Source of the DNA: Paenarthrobacter nitroguajacolicus
Lineage (GTDB): Bacteria > Actinomycetota > Actinomycetes > Actinomycetales > Micrococcaceae
DNA length: 49,009 bases
Direction of reading: 5' to 3'
Assembly (NCBI RefSeq): GCF_029952445.1
Contig: NZ_JAQPPK010000033.1
Location: 1 to 49,009 of the forward strand
Shown here one piece after another: positions 24,004-32,529 of this stretch (its first letter is position 1; each line of letters begins with the position of its first letter). The position numbers and the translations under genes were made by a program. The notes under the pieces were generated by a model. It made no database searches. It saw only the letters and a list, made by a program, of their open reading frames with translations, and was not told where the DNA came from.

Positions 24004-24624
24004 TTACGCCTGATCGATCTCCGCCATGTTTCCCACCGCCGGCGCTCCCTCAACCAATGCATAGCGTTGCATCACAGCGCCCTTCGGTGAGGCCACCACG
24101 GGCTCGATAAGCCGGAGGTTTGTTGGCACCACCCCATCGGCGAATACCTTTTTCCCGGTGCCGAGGAGGATTGGGTAGACCCATAGGTTGAGCTGATCGA
24201 ACAAGCGCTCCGCGAAGAGAGTCTGAACGAAGTCGAGGCTGCCGATGACGTGGAAGTTCTGGTGCTTGTCACGGAGTTCCCGCAGTTCGGCTACCGTGTC
24301 GGCGCCGAGCAACGTGGAGCCCTCCCACTCAAGCTTTGGCGACTGACGCGAGGCCACATACTTCGGAAGGCGGTTGAACAACTCGGCGATCTCACCACCC
24401 TGGTGCGGCCAGTACGCGGCAAAGATGTCGTAGGTCCGCCGCCCAAGGAGCAGCGCGTCCATCCCCACCATGCCGGAATCGATCTGCTCGCCGACAACTT
24501 CGTCGATGAGCGGTGCCTGCCAGCCGCCGAACGCGAAGTTCTCGGTTGGATCTTCTTCCGGCCCGCCGGGCGCCTGCGCGACGCCGTCGAGTGTGGTGAA
24601 CAGGTCAATATGGATGCGTCCCAT
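24004..24624 (-). CDS. Dihydrofolate-reductase-like (RibD C-terminal) family protein
   Basis: 206 residues. The N-terminus RIHIDLFTTLDGVAQAPGGPEED, the segment GMDALLLGRRTYDIFAAYWPHQ and the later VYPILLGTGKKVFADG are the RibD_C/DHFR-like fold found in many actinobacterial stand-alone proteins. They may reduce pteridine- or riboflavin-like molecules with NADPH; the substrate is not known. It converges with the HNH gene. Confidence 0.88.
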   Translation of the reverse strand: MGRIHIDLFTTLDGVAQAPGGPEEDPTENFAFGGWQAPLIDEVVGEQIDSGMVGMDALLLGRRTYDIFAAYWPHQGGEIAELFNRLPKYVASRQSPKLEWEGSTLLGADTVAELRELRDKHQNFHVIGSLDFVQTLFAERLFDQLNLWVYPILLGTGKKVFADGVVPTNLRLIEPVVASPKGAVMQRYALVEGAPAVGNMAEIDQA

Positions 24625-25027
24625 GCGCGGGTTCCTTCCCAGCTGCCCATCGTCACCCCGGCGACAGGATCAAGTCGAGGGTTCCACAGGTGGGACTGTC
24701 AGGCAATGGCCGCCGGAAGTTCGACTACGCCGACAGCACCTTGTGTTGGCACCGGCGCCAAAGTCCTGCCCGGTGGTGGCGCAAAAATCACGTAAGCAAC
24801 CACTATGGGGCGCCGATGCGGACGAGTGCAATGCTCCTGCACCCTTCGATCGCCTCGTAAATTGCGTACCGGTTTCAAACGTGGGGGGGGTCTCGTGGGT
24901 AAGTCGTCGCGTGGGCTACTGATGAAGCTTCGCATTGCCTAAGCTTCCTAGCTACGACTGGACCCGCGGGTTTCCCGCGATACCAAAGGGCATACCGTGG
25001 CAGCGCTGAGATCCGTCGATTGTCCTG
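24625..25027. other. 400-bp intergenic stretch at the left edge of the defence-type island
   Basis: I see no convincing gene, RNA or repeat here. It separates host-like genes from the more A/T-rich cluster beginning at 25028. A short G8 run (around 24890) and TTG-rich sequence are the only irregularities. It could contain an insertion boundary, but no duplicated flank was found. Confidence 0.3.
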
Positions 25028-26683
25028 CTAGATCAGCGTCTTGGCTAGTCGGCGTCGCCATGCGCGAGCAGAGGTTGGCATCGTATCGCTGAGGAGAACC
25101 TCCAACTCCACGCCGTAAGCCCGGATCACCCTCAGGCCGTGTTCGGGAGCCGATTCGATCATCGACGCGATGGTCAACCCGTCGCTGAAGATGTAGGCCG
25201 CAAGGATATCCAGTTCATCGCGGAGCTCAATGCTGAGGTCGAACAAGACCTTTCGGAACCGGATGTATTCTCCTAAATCCTGGCCATCTTCCATAGCCCT
25301 CGCTACGGCAAGAAGGTGGTGGATTGGGATAACTGCGAGATCTTGACTATCCGCGTCACCGTGCGGCAGGCATTCGTGACTCCAGACTGCACCTCCGTAG
25401 GAATGGAGCGGGACTGCCAAGCCATAGACGTTGGTGGCCGGAGCATCCCAGATCTCCCCGTCCACCTCCACGGCTGTGCCAGCTTTGATTGCCTCCATCC
25501 GGAGTTTGAGTTGCTTTGCCGCCTTACTGACGTGGTCTGTGAAGCTGTGGATGACAGTGCTTGGAGACTGGACAGCGGACATTGCCTTGCACTCCCCGAC
25601 GAAAGTATGCTGCGACGAACTGCGAACAAGGAAATCAGTCTCCCCTTTATTCTTCGAATTTGGAATTGGGATAAAAACAGGTTTGAAGGGGATGTCCATG
25701 CCTGAAGGTATGACTTGGCTGAGCGAGCGCTTTACCGCATTTTCAAATAGGTCTGATCGAACTTTGTCATTACCGAGGCGACGACGAGCTAAGCTAAGAA
25801 GAGCCAGCTCGACTCCGTAAGTCGCTTCCCGCAAGGCAACAGGAGCAACATGTCCGTCAAGGGTAACGAACGGAAAGGACTCAATATCAAGGGTCTCCAC
25901 TAGCACCTCGAACGACCCAAACCGGTACTCGTCACTTCTAACCGACAGACTGTCAACTAGTGGACGCGCGGAGGTGGACGGCATAGGCAACTGCTCGTTT
26001 GGCTTCTCGTCAGCCGGCCGGTCCATAGTGTCTACATATGCCTCAACCCATTTAAACAGGTCGGTAACAGCCCGCTGTGTTACGAGCTCCAGACCGCAGT
26101 ACTTCTCCGGATCACTCTCGATCTCGCTAGCCATGGATCTGCAGAACAGCTCCGAGACCCAACGGAACTGGACATCTACGGCCCAAGTCCTTCGCTGAGT
26201 TTCCTGCAACGGATTAATCTGCACTCCGCGCGAAATCTCTTGATCACGCTCGGCGAGGACTCCCAGAATGCGCGAGGTGGCCAACCAAGCACCGCAAGCA
26301 GCTGCGTATAATTGAAAATTTCCCAAGCTCGCATCTGTCCCTTTGCCTGCAACCGCTAGGATCCACTGGAAGCGGTTGAATCCAGCCTCGCTCGCATACT
26401 TTGCGGCGGCAGACTTCTCTGTTGCGCGTTGTAAGAGCACTGCGTTCAAAGCGGTAGCAGGGTCCAATATGCCAAGGAGCCACTCCACTCTTCGGTTGGA
26501 TCGCCCGCGATATTCGTGGACTCGCCTTGTAACATCAGCGCGCTCATCAGCACTGGCATGGCCCGTAAGCACCTTCAACAGACCTGCCGTAACGGCGGGA
26601 GGAAGGGAAAGTCGCTCTTCCTCACAGATACGCTGCCGTTCCGTCTCAGCCACCCAAGCCTCCGCCGACTGCCTCTGCCCCAT
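25028..26683 (-). CDS. PD-(D/E)XK nuclease-motif protein in a restriction cluster
   Basis: 551 residues of no named family. The N-terminal 270 residues are mostly helical (many Arg/Glu/Leu). The C-terminal half has a clear PD-(D/E)XK pattern: conserved-type Glu314 in LFENAVKRSL, Asp350 in KGETDFLV, and Glu364-Cys-Lys366 in FVGECKAM, with 13 residues between Asp350 and Glu364. That spacing and order fit Holliday-junction-resolvase/restriction-enzyme-like nucleases. A C-terminal region of 180 residues follows. Codon use is less GC-rich than in genes outside the island. The gene is divergent from the MvaI-type endonuclease gene. Role unknown; a DNA-targeting defence function is the likeliest reading. 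Confidence 0.7.
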   Translation of the reverse strand: MGQRQSAEAWVAETERQRICEEERLSLPPAVTAGLLKVLTGHASADERADVTRRVHEYRGRSNRRVEWLLGILDPATALNAVLLQRATEKSAAAKYASEAGFNRFQWILAVAGKGTDASLGNFQLYAAACGAWLATSRILGVLAERDQEISRGVQINPLQETQRRTWAVDVQFRWVSELFCRSMASEIESDPEKYCGLELVTQRAVTDLFKWVEAYVDTMDRPADEKPNEQLPMPSTSARPLVDSLSVRSDEYRFGSFEVLVETLDIESFPFVTLDGHVAPVALREATYGVELALLSLARRRLGNDKVRSDLFENAVKRSLSQVIPSGMDIPFKPVFIPIPNSKNKGETDFLVRSSSQHTFVGECKAMSAVQSPSTVIHSFTDHVSKAAKQLKLRMEAIKAGTAVEVDGEIWDAPATNVYGLAVPLHSYGGAVWSHECLPHGDADSQDLAVIPIHHLLAVARAMEDGQDLGEYIRFRKVLFDLSIELRDELDILAAYIFSDGLTIASMIESAPEHGLRVIRAYGVELEVLLSDTMPTSARAWRRRLAKTLI

Positions 26684-26905
26684 TGTGCCCCCTCTAGATT
26701 TTCCCCAATACTATGGCTTGGCTCCGATGCGATCGGACCACCTTATTTGTACTGCCGCCGTTCAGAATGCACTTTGGCCAAAGGACATTTTCGAATTTTA
26801 GCTAGTGAGGATTAGGAGACTCCGTACGGAGGCGACCCCGGGCGCGTCGAGTCATCAATAGCGGCTTGTCAACTTCGAATCCCGGAAAAGGACGTTGGAG
26901 AGCCG
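26684..26905. other. Divergent intergenic region between two nuclease genes
   Basis: 222 bp that must hold both promoters for the PD-(D/E)XK gene and the restriction endonuclease gene. No inverted repeat or controller-protein box was recognised. Confidence 0.35.
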
Positions 26906-28465
26906 ATGCGGAACTCCCGGGGCGCTCCCTTGGGCGGCAACTCGGCGGTTAGGACTGTGCGTGATCTTGGGACATCTCAAGGAACCCTGTTTCGACGTTT
27001 CCTGAGATCAAATCCTTCCAGTGTCGCGCGCGGCGCCACCAGAGTAAATATGCATATCACTGTCGAGATTACGGCTACGCTGTGGTTCATGCTAACTAAC
27101 CTTTGGCAGGATGAGATAACGGAGTCCAGCGTCCGGCGGCTTTTCATAGACAACGGAGTCAAGTCTGTCCAAATCAAATACCTGAAAGACAACCACAACT
27201 CGAAGAATCAGATGTACTTGGCAGGCGATCTCACCGAATTGGCCAACTTGCCAATGGGTGAAGTCACCGTTAGCAAGGGAACCTCTAAAAAGAAATCAGC
27301 AGGAGGGGAGCTGATCTACCACGCACCGGTTTCGTGGGCATGGCTAAGCCCTGGCGGATTCTCCCCGGCACCGAAAGCCCAGCTCATCGTCTATCCCCAA
27401 TACCCAGAAGTCCGCTTGTCAAGCCTGCTACTGGGCTCACGGGGCGCTCCCAATGCTTTGTTTTCACAGACTCAGCCGCGGGGCCAGGAGGAGGGCCGCG
27501 TTCTAATCTTCGGGGCAAATGACGAGTTCGATACGACTTTTGCGATGATCGTATCTGGACGGTCTCCAGCCGCGAAGTCGCTGGACCGTTTTAGGGGTAA
27601 ACCGGGCAAGATGGTCACCATCCCGGTGGGTTACGAGCCAAAGACCAGCCAGCGGTACGACCTCATGCGGGAACTAGCGACAATCCACAAAATGGACTGG
27701 TTAGAGGCAGTCGAGCTTCCGGCCTCGCGAGTAATGCGCGCCTGTCGCGGCCCAAGGTGTGGCGGCCACACTTTGGAAGCACATCTCGGTATCACTCTAA
27801 ACGGCGCCCCCGCACCCGACTTTGGAGACTGGGAGGTGAAGCAACATGCTGTGACCTCATTCGATCGCCCCGGCACAGGGCACATCACCCTCTTTACGCC
27901 TGAACCAGACCTCGGGGACTACGCGGCCCATGGGACAGATTGGTTTGCGCGGACGTATGGGGTGCCGACAGATGATGGAGCCCGATATAACTTCACCGGG
28001 CGACATTTCGTTACCGGCAGAGCCCACGGGAAGACGGGCTTGGAGTTGAGGCTGGTGGGATACGACTCTTCCACCAATTCGATTACGGCAGACGGGTACG
28101 TCGGCCTCGTTGGCGAGTCTGGGGAACTAGTAAGCGGCTGGTCATTCGCCAAGCTACTGAAGCACTGGCAGACGAAACACGCGTACGCCGCTTACGTCCC
28201 ATCGCAAAGCACCAAAGAGGTACCCCGCCATTTCCGCTACGGCCACCGCGTCCACCTCGCCGAGGGGACACGATTCGGTTTGTTTCTGCATGCCATGGCA
28301 ACAGGGGCCATTGCTTACGATCCTGGCATCAAATCTGAGCGCCAAATTAATGGCACGTGGAAGCCCAAGGCCCGCAGCCAGTTCCGTGTCCACGTCAAAG
28401 CCTTGTCGCAACTCTATGACAGCTTCACCGAAGTCGATGTACTCAGCGAGGCGGGCATGGAGTGA
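26906..28465 (+). CDS. MvaI/BcnI-type restriction endonuclease with extra N-terminal region
   Basis: 519 residues if read from the ATG at 26906 (RBS GGAGAG); ATGs at 27050 and 27089 are alternatives because residues 1-60 look non-protein-like. Residues about 285-519 match the MvaI/BcnI nuclease: GGHTLEAHLGI (Glu291), then APDFGDWEVKQH, with Asp305, Glu310 and Lys312 in the D-x4-E-x-K active site, and the HITLFTPEP segment. MvaI and BcnI are monomeric nickase-like enzymes that cut CCWGG and CCSGG. They are about 240 residues long, so the N-terminal 280 residues here are an added domain (effector, specificity or regulatory); I do not recognise it. A convergent Dcm-like methyltransferase is the likely partner. 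Confidence 0.85.
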   Translation: MRNSRGAPLGGNSAVRTVRDLGTSQGTLFRRFLRSNPSSVARGATRVNMHITVEITATLWFMLTNLWQDEITESSVRRLFIDNGVKSVQIKYLKDNHNSKNQMYLAGDLTELANLPMGEVTVSKGTSKKKSAGGELIYHAPVSWAWLSPGGFSPAPKAQLIVYPQYPEVRLSSLLLGSRGAPNALFSQTQPRGQEEGRVLIFGANDEFDTTFAMIVSGRSPAAKSLDRFRGKPGKMVTIPVGYEPKTSQRYDLMRELATIHKMDWLEAVELPASRVMRACRGPRCGGHTLEAHLGITLNGAPAPDFGDWEVKQHAVTSFDRPGTGHITLFTPEPDLGDYAAHGTDWFARTYGVPTDDGARYNFTGRHFVTGRAHGKTGLELRLVGYDSSTNSITADGYVGLVGESGELVSGWSFAKLLKHWQTKHAYAAYVPSQSTKEVPRHFRYGHRVHLAEGTRFGLFLHAMATGAIAYDPGIKSERQINGTWKPKARSQFRVHVKALSQLYDSFTEVDVLSEAGME

Positions 28466-28471
28466 AGAGAA

Positions 28472-28499
28472 GGGGGCGGCCCCAGAGGCGCCGTCCCCC
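28472..28499. terminator. Bidirectional terminator between restriction enzyme and methyltransferase genes
   Basis: GGGGGCGGC pairs with GCCGTCCCCC (one bulge) around a short loop in the 45-bp gap between the two convergent genes. Confidence 0.7.
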
Positions 28500-28510
28500 A
28501 CCCGTCAAAG

Positions 28511-29755
28511 TTAGGCCGACTTTGTAACTATGTGCTCACGCATCTTTGCCTGAGCAATATGGGGGGCCATGATGCGTGCAACTTCCTTCATCACAGGCAT
28601 GACTACACTATTACCGAACTGTTTGTAAGCCTGAGTGTCACTAACTGGGATGCGATATTCATCACTAAATCCCATGAGGCGCGCGCATTCTCTAGGCGTG
28701 AGCCGTCTCGGCCGCAGGCCGTCCTGAGCTACAAGAATCTCCGATCCGTCCTTGTAGTACCGCGCGGAAAGTGTCCGCGTAGTTCCCTCCGCATGAGCGA
28801 GCCCAAAGCCAAAGCCATTTCCGGCCGCCTTGTGCTTCTCTGCGTAACGCTGCAGGTAGGACCACAGTTTCGGAGTCAAGGTGTACTTAGGCAGCACCTC
28901 ACTGTTTTCGTGGTCAAAGAACCGGTCACCATCCCATTCCAGGAACGGCTCGCTCCCGTCGGTCTTATGGAGAATCGATCCCAGCTTCGGACCATGCAGC
29001 GGAAGCTCCAAGTCATCCCAACTAAAGTCAGTGGGCTCTCGGAAGCCAACTATGATAATGCGTTCACGGTGCTGGGGGGTGAAGTGCTTTCCGTTGATAA
29101 CTCGGTAGTGGACCTCGTAGCCCAATTCTTCTTCCAACGTCGCCATGATGACGGCGAATGTCTTGCCTTTGTCGTGCGACTTCAGGTTCTTCACGTTTTC
29201 AAGCATGAACGCAGCCGGTCGCTTTTCATCAATGATACGAGCAACGTCAAAAAAAAGTGTCCCCTGCGTGGCATCTTCGAAACCATGGGCACGCCCGAGA
29301 GCATTCTTCTTGCTCACCCCAGCTATAGAGAACGGCTGGCATGGAAACCCGCCCAAGAGGACATCATGGTCAGGAACCTCGGACGCAGGGTAGATCTGAA
29401 TGTCTCCGACGAAATTATGGCTAGGGTCCTGCTCATCGGGAAAGTTGGCCAAGTACGTCTTCTTGGCCCAGTTGTTCCACTCACTTGTAAAGACACACCG
29501 TCCCCCGTTCTTTTCGAAACCTTGTCGGATGCCGCCGATGCCGGCAAACAGGTCGATGAACGTAAAGTCATTCCCTAAAGTGTGGGAGGGCAGCCCTAGG
29601 AGTTCCCGTAGCGCGGGCGCTAGCATAGTGGGGCATTGCGTCTCCCCGCTCTCCCACCTTGCTACTGTTCGAGGTGTGACATTCAGCTGCTCAGCGAGCT
29701 GGCGTTGCGTGTACCTTGCTCGTGCCGAAGCGAGCAAGTCTATTGAGTTTTCCAT
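28511..29755 (-). CDS. DNA (cytosine-5-)-methyltransferase, Dcm/M.EcoRII type, with N-terminal HTH
   Basis: 414 residues. Residues about 15-40 are a Cro/XRE-like helix-turn-helix (YTQRQLAEQLNVTPRTVARWES). Then come motif I FIDLFAGIGGIRQGF, motif IV GGFPCQPFS (catalytic Cys139), motif VI ENVKNLKSHDKG, motif VIII QHRERIIIVGFR, and the C-terminal motifs RRLTPRECARLMGF and QFGNSVV. The stretch SKKNALGRAHGFEDATQGTLFFDVARII and the GNGFGFGL / TARTLSARYYKDGSEIL segments are close to E. coli Dcm and M.EcoRII, which methylate the inner C of CCWGG. I therefore infer CCWGG or a related site. It should protect the host against the convergent MvaI-type nuclease. The HTH could regulate transcription. Confidence 0.93.
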   Translation of the reverse strand: MENSIDLLASARARYTQRQLAEQLNVTPRTVARWESGETQCPTMLAPALRELLGLPSHTLGNDFTFIDLFAGIGGIRQGFEKNGGRCVFTSEWNNWAKKTYLANFPDEQDPSHNFVGDIQIYPASEVPDHDVLLGGFPCQPFSIAGVSKKNALGRAHGFEDATQGTLFFDVARIIDEKRPAAFMLENVKNLKSHDKGKTFAVIMATLEEELGYEVHYRVINGKHFTPQHRERIIIVGFREPTDFSWDDLELPLHGPKLGSILHKTDGSEPFLEWDGDRFFDHENSEVLPKYTLTPKLWSYLQRYAEKHKAAGNGFGFGLAHAEGTTRTLSARYYKDGSEILVAQDGLRPRRLTPRECARLMGFSDEYRIPVSDTQAYKQFGNSVVMPVMKEVARIMAPHIAQAKMREHIVTKSA

Positions 29756-30388
29756 TGGGTCCTATCCGGGTCATTTACCTGACATTCTGTCTTACACATG
29801 TCCCCAACGCGAAATGCCACGCCGAACGGTCGGGGTATCGTTGAACTCAGCATCGCAGCAAGGTCCGACAGTAAGCCCCTAGACTCCTCGACAGCGCTCA
29901 CGGTCCGTACGTGCCGCTGCGTCTTAGGGCGGTTGGCTCATCTAAAGTAACGCTAGAAAGCACTGAATCCACCGCTGACGTTCTATCAAGATCAGACACA
30001 AACCGTACGGCCTCATCGCGGCTAACGCCTTAGCTTGGAGCCAGATGCTTTCCGCCGACATCTACTACTAGTCATGGCGCTGCGTTTACTTCGCTGCCAT
30101 GAACAAACCCAACCAACCAACCACGTAGTCCTTGCCTAGCTGACGTTAAACACGACGACGGCACTCAGCAGCGCCCTCGTTTCACCGGAGGATGCGGCAC
30201 CAAGCCCACGGCCACCGCGAGCAGTCTCACAACAAACGTGGAGAGTGGCCATATGTTCTAGCTGAAAGGCAACCGCGCCGGCCCGCCTATCACTATCGTC
30301 CGTGGGGTTCCGCGGATCGGTGACGCAGCGGGCACTCGCTCCTTCGAGCCATGGCACGCACCAGGGAATTCTTGCTTAGACTATCCGC
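29756..30388. other. 630-bp intergenic stretch inside the island
   Basis: No coding frame with protein-like character or RBS was found on either strand. A short AACC tandem (about 30104-30121) is the only simple repeat. It holds the methyltransferase promoter (minus) and the promoter of the DUF262 gene (plus). It could conceal a small RNA or a degraded gene, but I see no positive evidence. Confidence 0.35.
30377..30382 (+). promoter_or_regulatory. -10 element of the DUF262 gene (leaderless-type layout)
   Basis: TAGACT lies six bases before the ATG at 30389 and no Shine-Dalgarno sequence is present, so transcription probably starts at or next to the A of the ATG. The -35 region is not clear. 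Confidence 0.5.
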
Positions 30389-31612
30389 ATGACTACCCAC
30401 GAAGACGACACCTCAGCCTTGGCAGTTGATGAAGTTCCCGATGATATTGACGAATCGGTTGAATCCCCGTCACCCGCGGAACTGAACGCCGAGACTCTGT
30501 CCGGCCTCGTCTCCTACACCCTTGATTGGAGTGTGCAGTCACTGCTCGAGCGCATAGGCAAGACATTCGACATCAACCCTAGTTTTCAGCGCCGCGATGC
30601 ATGGTCAAACGACCGTAAGAGTCTTTACATCGAGTCTCTGCTCCTCGGATTGCCTGTACCTCAGATTGTTTTGGCTGAAGACCCATCCGCAAAAGGGCGA
30701 TTTATTGTTCTGGATGGAAAACAGAGGCTAGTAACAATGAAACAATTTGCCTCTCCTGATGAAAATTTCAAATCATTCAAGCTCAAAGGGCTGCAGTTTG
30801 TCTCCGAACTGAATAACATGTCCTACGAGAATTTGCAAGAATCTCCAATTTACTCCGAGTATGCCGATGGTTTCTTGGCCCAACCAATCAGAACGATCGT
30901 CATTCGAAACTGGGGAAGCCCTGCAGTTCTCTATAACATCTTCGTTCGACTTAATCAGGGAAGCCTGTCCCTTTCGCCGCAGGAACTACGCCAAGCCCTA
31001 TATCCTAATGATTTCACCCGCTGGATCAACACGCGATCTGCACAGAGTAATTTGATTCATGAAGCAAGGCGAATCAAGGCCGAGGACTTTCGGATGCGCG
31101 ATGCAGAAATGCTGCTCCGTTTCATTGCTTTTAAACAGTCTCTCGAAGAATATTCGGGCAACTTGAGGCAGTTCTTGGATGCGGCATGCGGGGTCGGGCA
31201 GACCACCTTAGAAGGTCGGGGAGAGTGGTATTTGGAAAAGCTGGCATCAACATGCGAGCAGGCCATACAGCGAACCTTCACGATTTTTCGAAATAATGCT
31301 TTTCTGCGCTTTGAGGAAAACATATATAATCGACGGTTCAATATAGCTGTGTTTGATGTTATGACTGCCGTTCTCTCTGATCCACTCCTAGACGACAGAC
31401 TTATTGAGGAGCACGCTGCTGAAATTGAGGACGCCTACAAAGATCTCTGTTTAAATGATTCAGAGTTCCAATCAGCACTTAAGGCAAGCACCAAAACGAT
31501 AAAAGCAACGGCTAGTCGGATCTTGAAATTCAGTGAGCGCGTTGAGGCAATAACCGGGAAGACCTTGGAAGTAACGTCGCGCGCCATCGCTCTGGCTTTG
31601 AAGGCGAACTAA
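30389..31612 (+). CDS. DUF262 (ParB-like fold) protein
   Basis: 407 residues. An acidic N-terminus is followed by the DUF262 core: FQRRDAW (residues 66-72), IESLLLGLPVPQIVL and FIVLDGKQRLVTMKQF, where DGKQR (109-113) corresponds to the DGQQR active-site motif of the family; a second part (FVRLNQGSLSLSPQELRQALYPN) is also typical. Known relatives include GmrS/GmrSD-type modification-dependent restriction proteins and several phage-defence proteins, in which DUF262 acts as a nucleotide-binding or hydrolysing sensor. There is no C-terminal DUF1524/HNH, so the effector must be separate: the next gene, 5 bp downstream, is a HEPN protein. The A/T-rich codons differ from most of the window. Confidence 0.83.
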   Translation: MTTHEDDTSALAVDEVPDDIDESVESPSPAELNAETLSGLVSYTLDWSVQSLLERIGKTFDINPSFQRRDAWSNDRKSLYIESLLLGLPVPQIVLAEDPSAKGRFIVLDGKQRLVTMKQFASPDENFKSFKLKGLQFVSELNNMSYENLQESPIYSEYADGFLAQPIRTIVIRNWGSPAVLYNIFVRLNQGSLSLSPQELRQALYPNDFTRWINTRSAQSNLIHEARRIKAEDFRMRDAEMLLRFIAFKQSLEEYSGNLRQFLDAACGVGQTTLEGRGEWYLEKLASTCEQAIQRTFTIFRNNAFLRFEENIYNRRFNIAVFDVMTAVLSDPLLDDRLIEEHAAEIEDAYKDLCLNDSEFQSALKASTKTIKATASRILKFSERVEAITGKTLEVTSRAIALALKAN

Positions 31613-31617
31613 GATCG

Positions 31618-32226
31618 ATGGCGTCTCCGCTTTATACCAGTCTCCACCAGAAGATAGACGACCTAAAGACATGTTTCATCATTGAACGTGACGATATTTC
31701 AGAATACGACGCTGACGACCACCGGAAGGCCGTGGCATTCGTATTACTAGCAAGCGCCGAACTGGAGGCGTACGTCGAGGAACGCTGCAAGAAAGCAGCA
31801 AATGAGTCGTTTGACCGACTGGTCAAGAATCAACCGACAATCGCTGGACGTGCCCTCGTCATGTGGGCCGTGATCCGTAAATCCTCGGATCCCCACCCCT
31901 TCGACCTAGCTGACGTGCAGCTACTTAGAGATCGGTTTTCCGACATACGAAAAGCCTACGTGGCTAGCGCGGCCAAGAGCCACGGAATCGATGACAAGGA
32001 CTTCAAGTCCCTTGCATACCCTCTTGGTTTTAGACCGGGGGACATTCCCGAACAACTATTCGACCTGCTCAAGGAACTTTCCCAAGACCGCAATCCTGCT
32101 GCGCACGGACCCGTAAATCGCGCCAAAAGCCTGATGGAGCCTAAGCAGGAGTGGACGCGGTTTGAAAAGATTCTCAAACTATTAGAGGTGTTCGACAAGA
32201 GAGTTGACGAACTGGTTAAGGGCTAG
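31618..32226 (+). CDS. HEPN-domain protein (MAE_28990-like), probable RNase effector
   Basis: 202 residues, all-helical in appearance. The HEPN signature R-x4-H is visible as QDRNPAAHG (Arg158 to His163), preceded by an amphipathic helix (LFDLLKELSQ) and, near the N-terminus, AFVLLASAELEAYVEERCKKA, typical of the RiboL-PSP/MAE_28990 HEPN branch that is annotated as HEPN-like nuclease. HEPN proteins cut RNA and act as toxins in phage-defence systems. The gene follows the DUF262 gene by 5 bp and they share base composition, so they form one transcription unit. DUF262-HEPN pairing is known from other genomes; an activating trigger is not known to me. Confidence 0.8.
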   Translation: MASPLYTSLHQKIDDLKTCFIIERDDISEYDADDHRKAVAFVLLASAELEAYVEERCKKAANESFDRLVKNQPTIAGRALVMWAVIRKSSDPHPFDLADVQLLRDRFSDIRKAYVASAAKSHGIDDKDFKSLAYPLGFRPGDIPEQLFDLLKELSQDRNPAAHGPVNRAKSLMEPKQEWTRFEKILKLLEVFDKRVDELVKG

Positions 32227-32322
32227 CGGGGTCGTCCCTAGAAATTTTTGGTTTGGTCTAAACCTCTCGAGAACTTCCGCGGGAAGGTGACGCAACGCCG
32301 TGCCGCCAAGCTTTCCTGATTC

Positions 32323-32529
32323 TCACCGCTTGTCGCTCCCCCTATCCCCCGCGCCAGCCGAGTCACGCCGAGATCTGCGCAATACATAGACGCCATAACT
32401 CCCGAACACCAACATGAGCACGGCACCCATGGCGCGCCACCAGACGAACGGCTGCCACGTGGCGAACTCAATTGCGAGGGCGAAGAACGTAACGACTTGC
32501 AGCGGATGCGGAACCCTGCTCTTCTTCAT
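32323..32529 (-). CDS. Small membrane protein, unknown function
   Basis: 68 residues with two hydrophobic segments (PLQVVTFFALAIEFA and WRAMGAVLMLVFGSYGVYVL), then a basic tail. RBS GAAGGG lies nine bases before the ATG. No family is recognised. Its position at the right edge of the island makes its origin unclear. Confidence 0.55.
   Translation of the reverse strand: MKKSRVPHPLQVVTFFALAIEFATWQPFVWWRAMGAVLMLVFGSYGVYVLRRSRRDSAGAGDRGSDKR

Noticed and set aside
24699..24935. Minus-strand frame of 78 codons
   Set aside because: No RBS, no protein-like composition; it runs through a G8 stretch.
29756..30388. Short open frames or a small RNA in the gap
   Set aside because: No RBS, codon bias or stable conserved hairpin was found.
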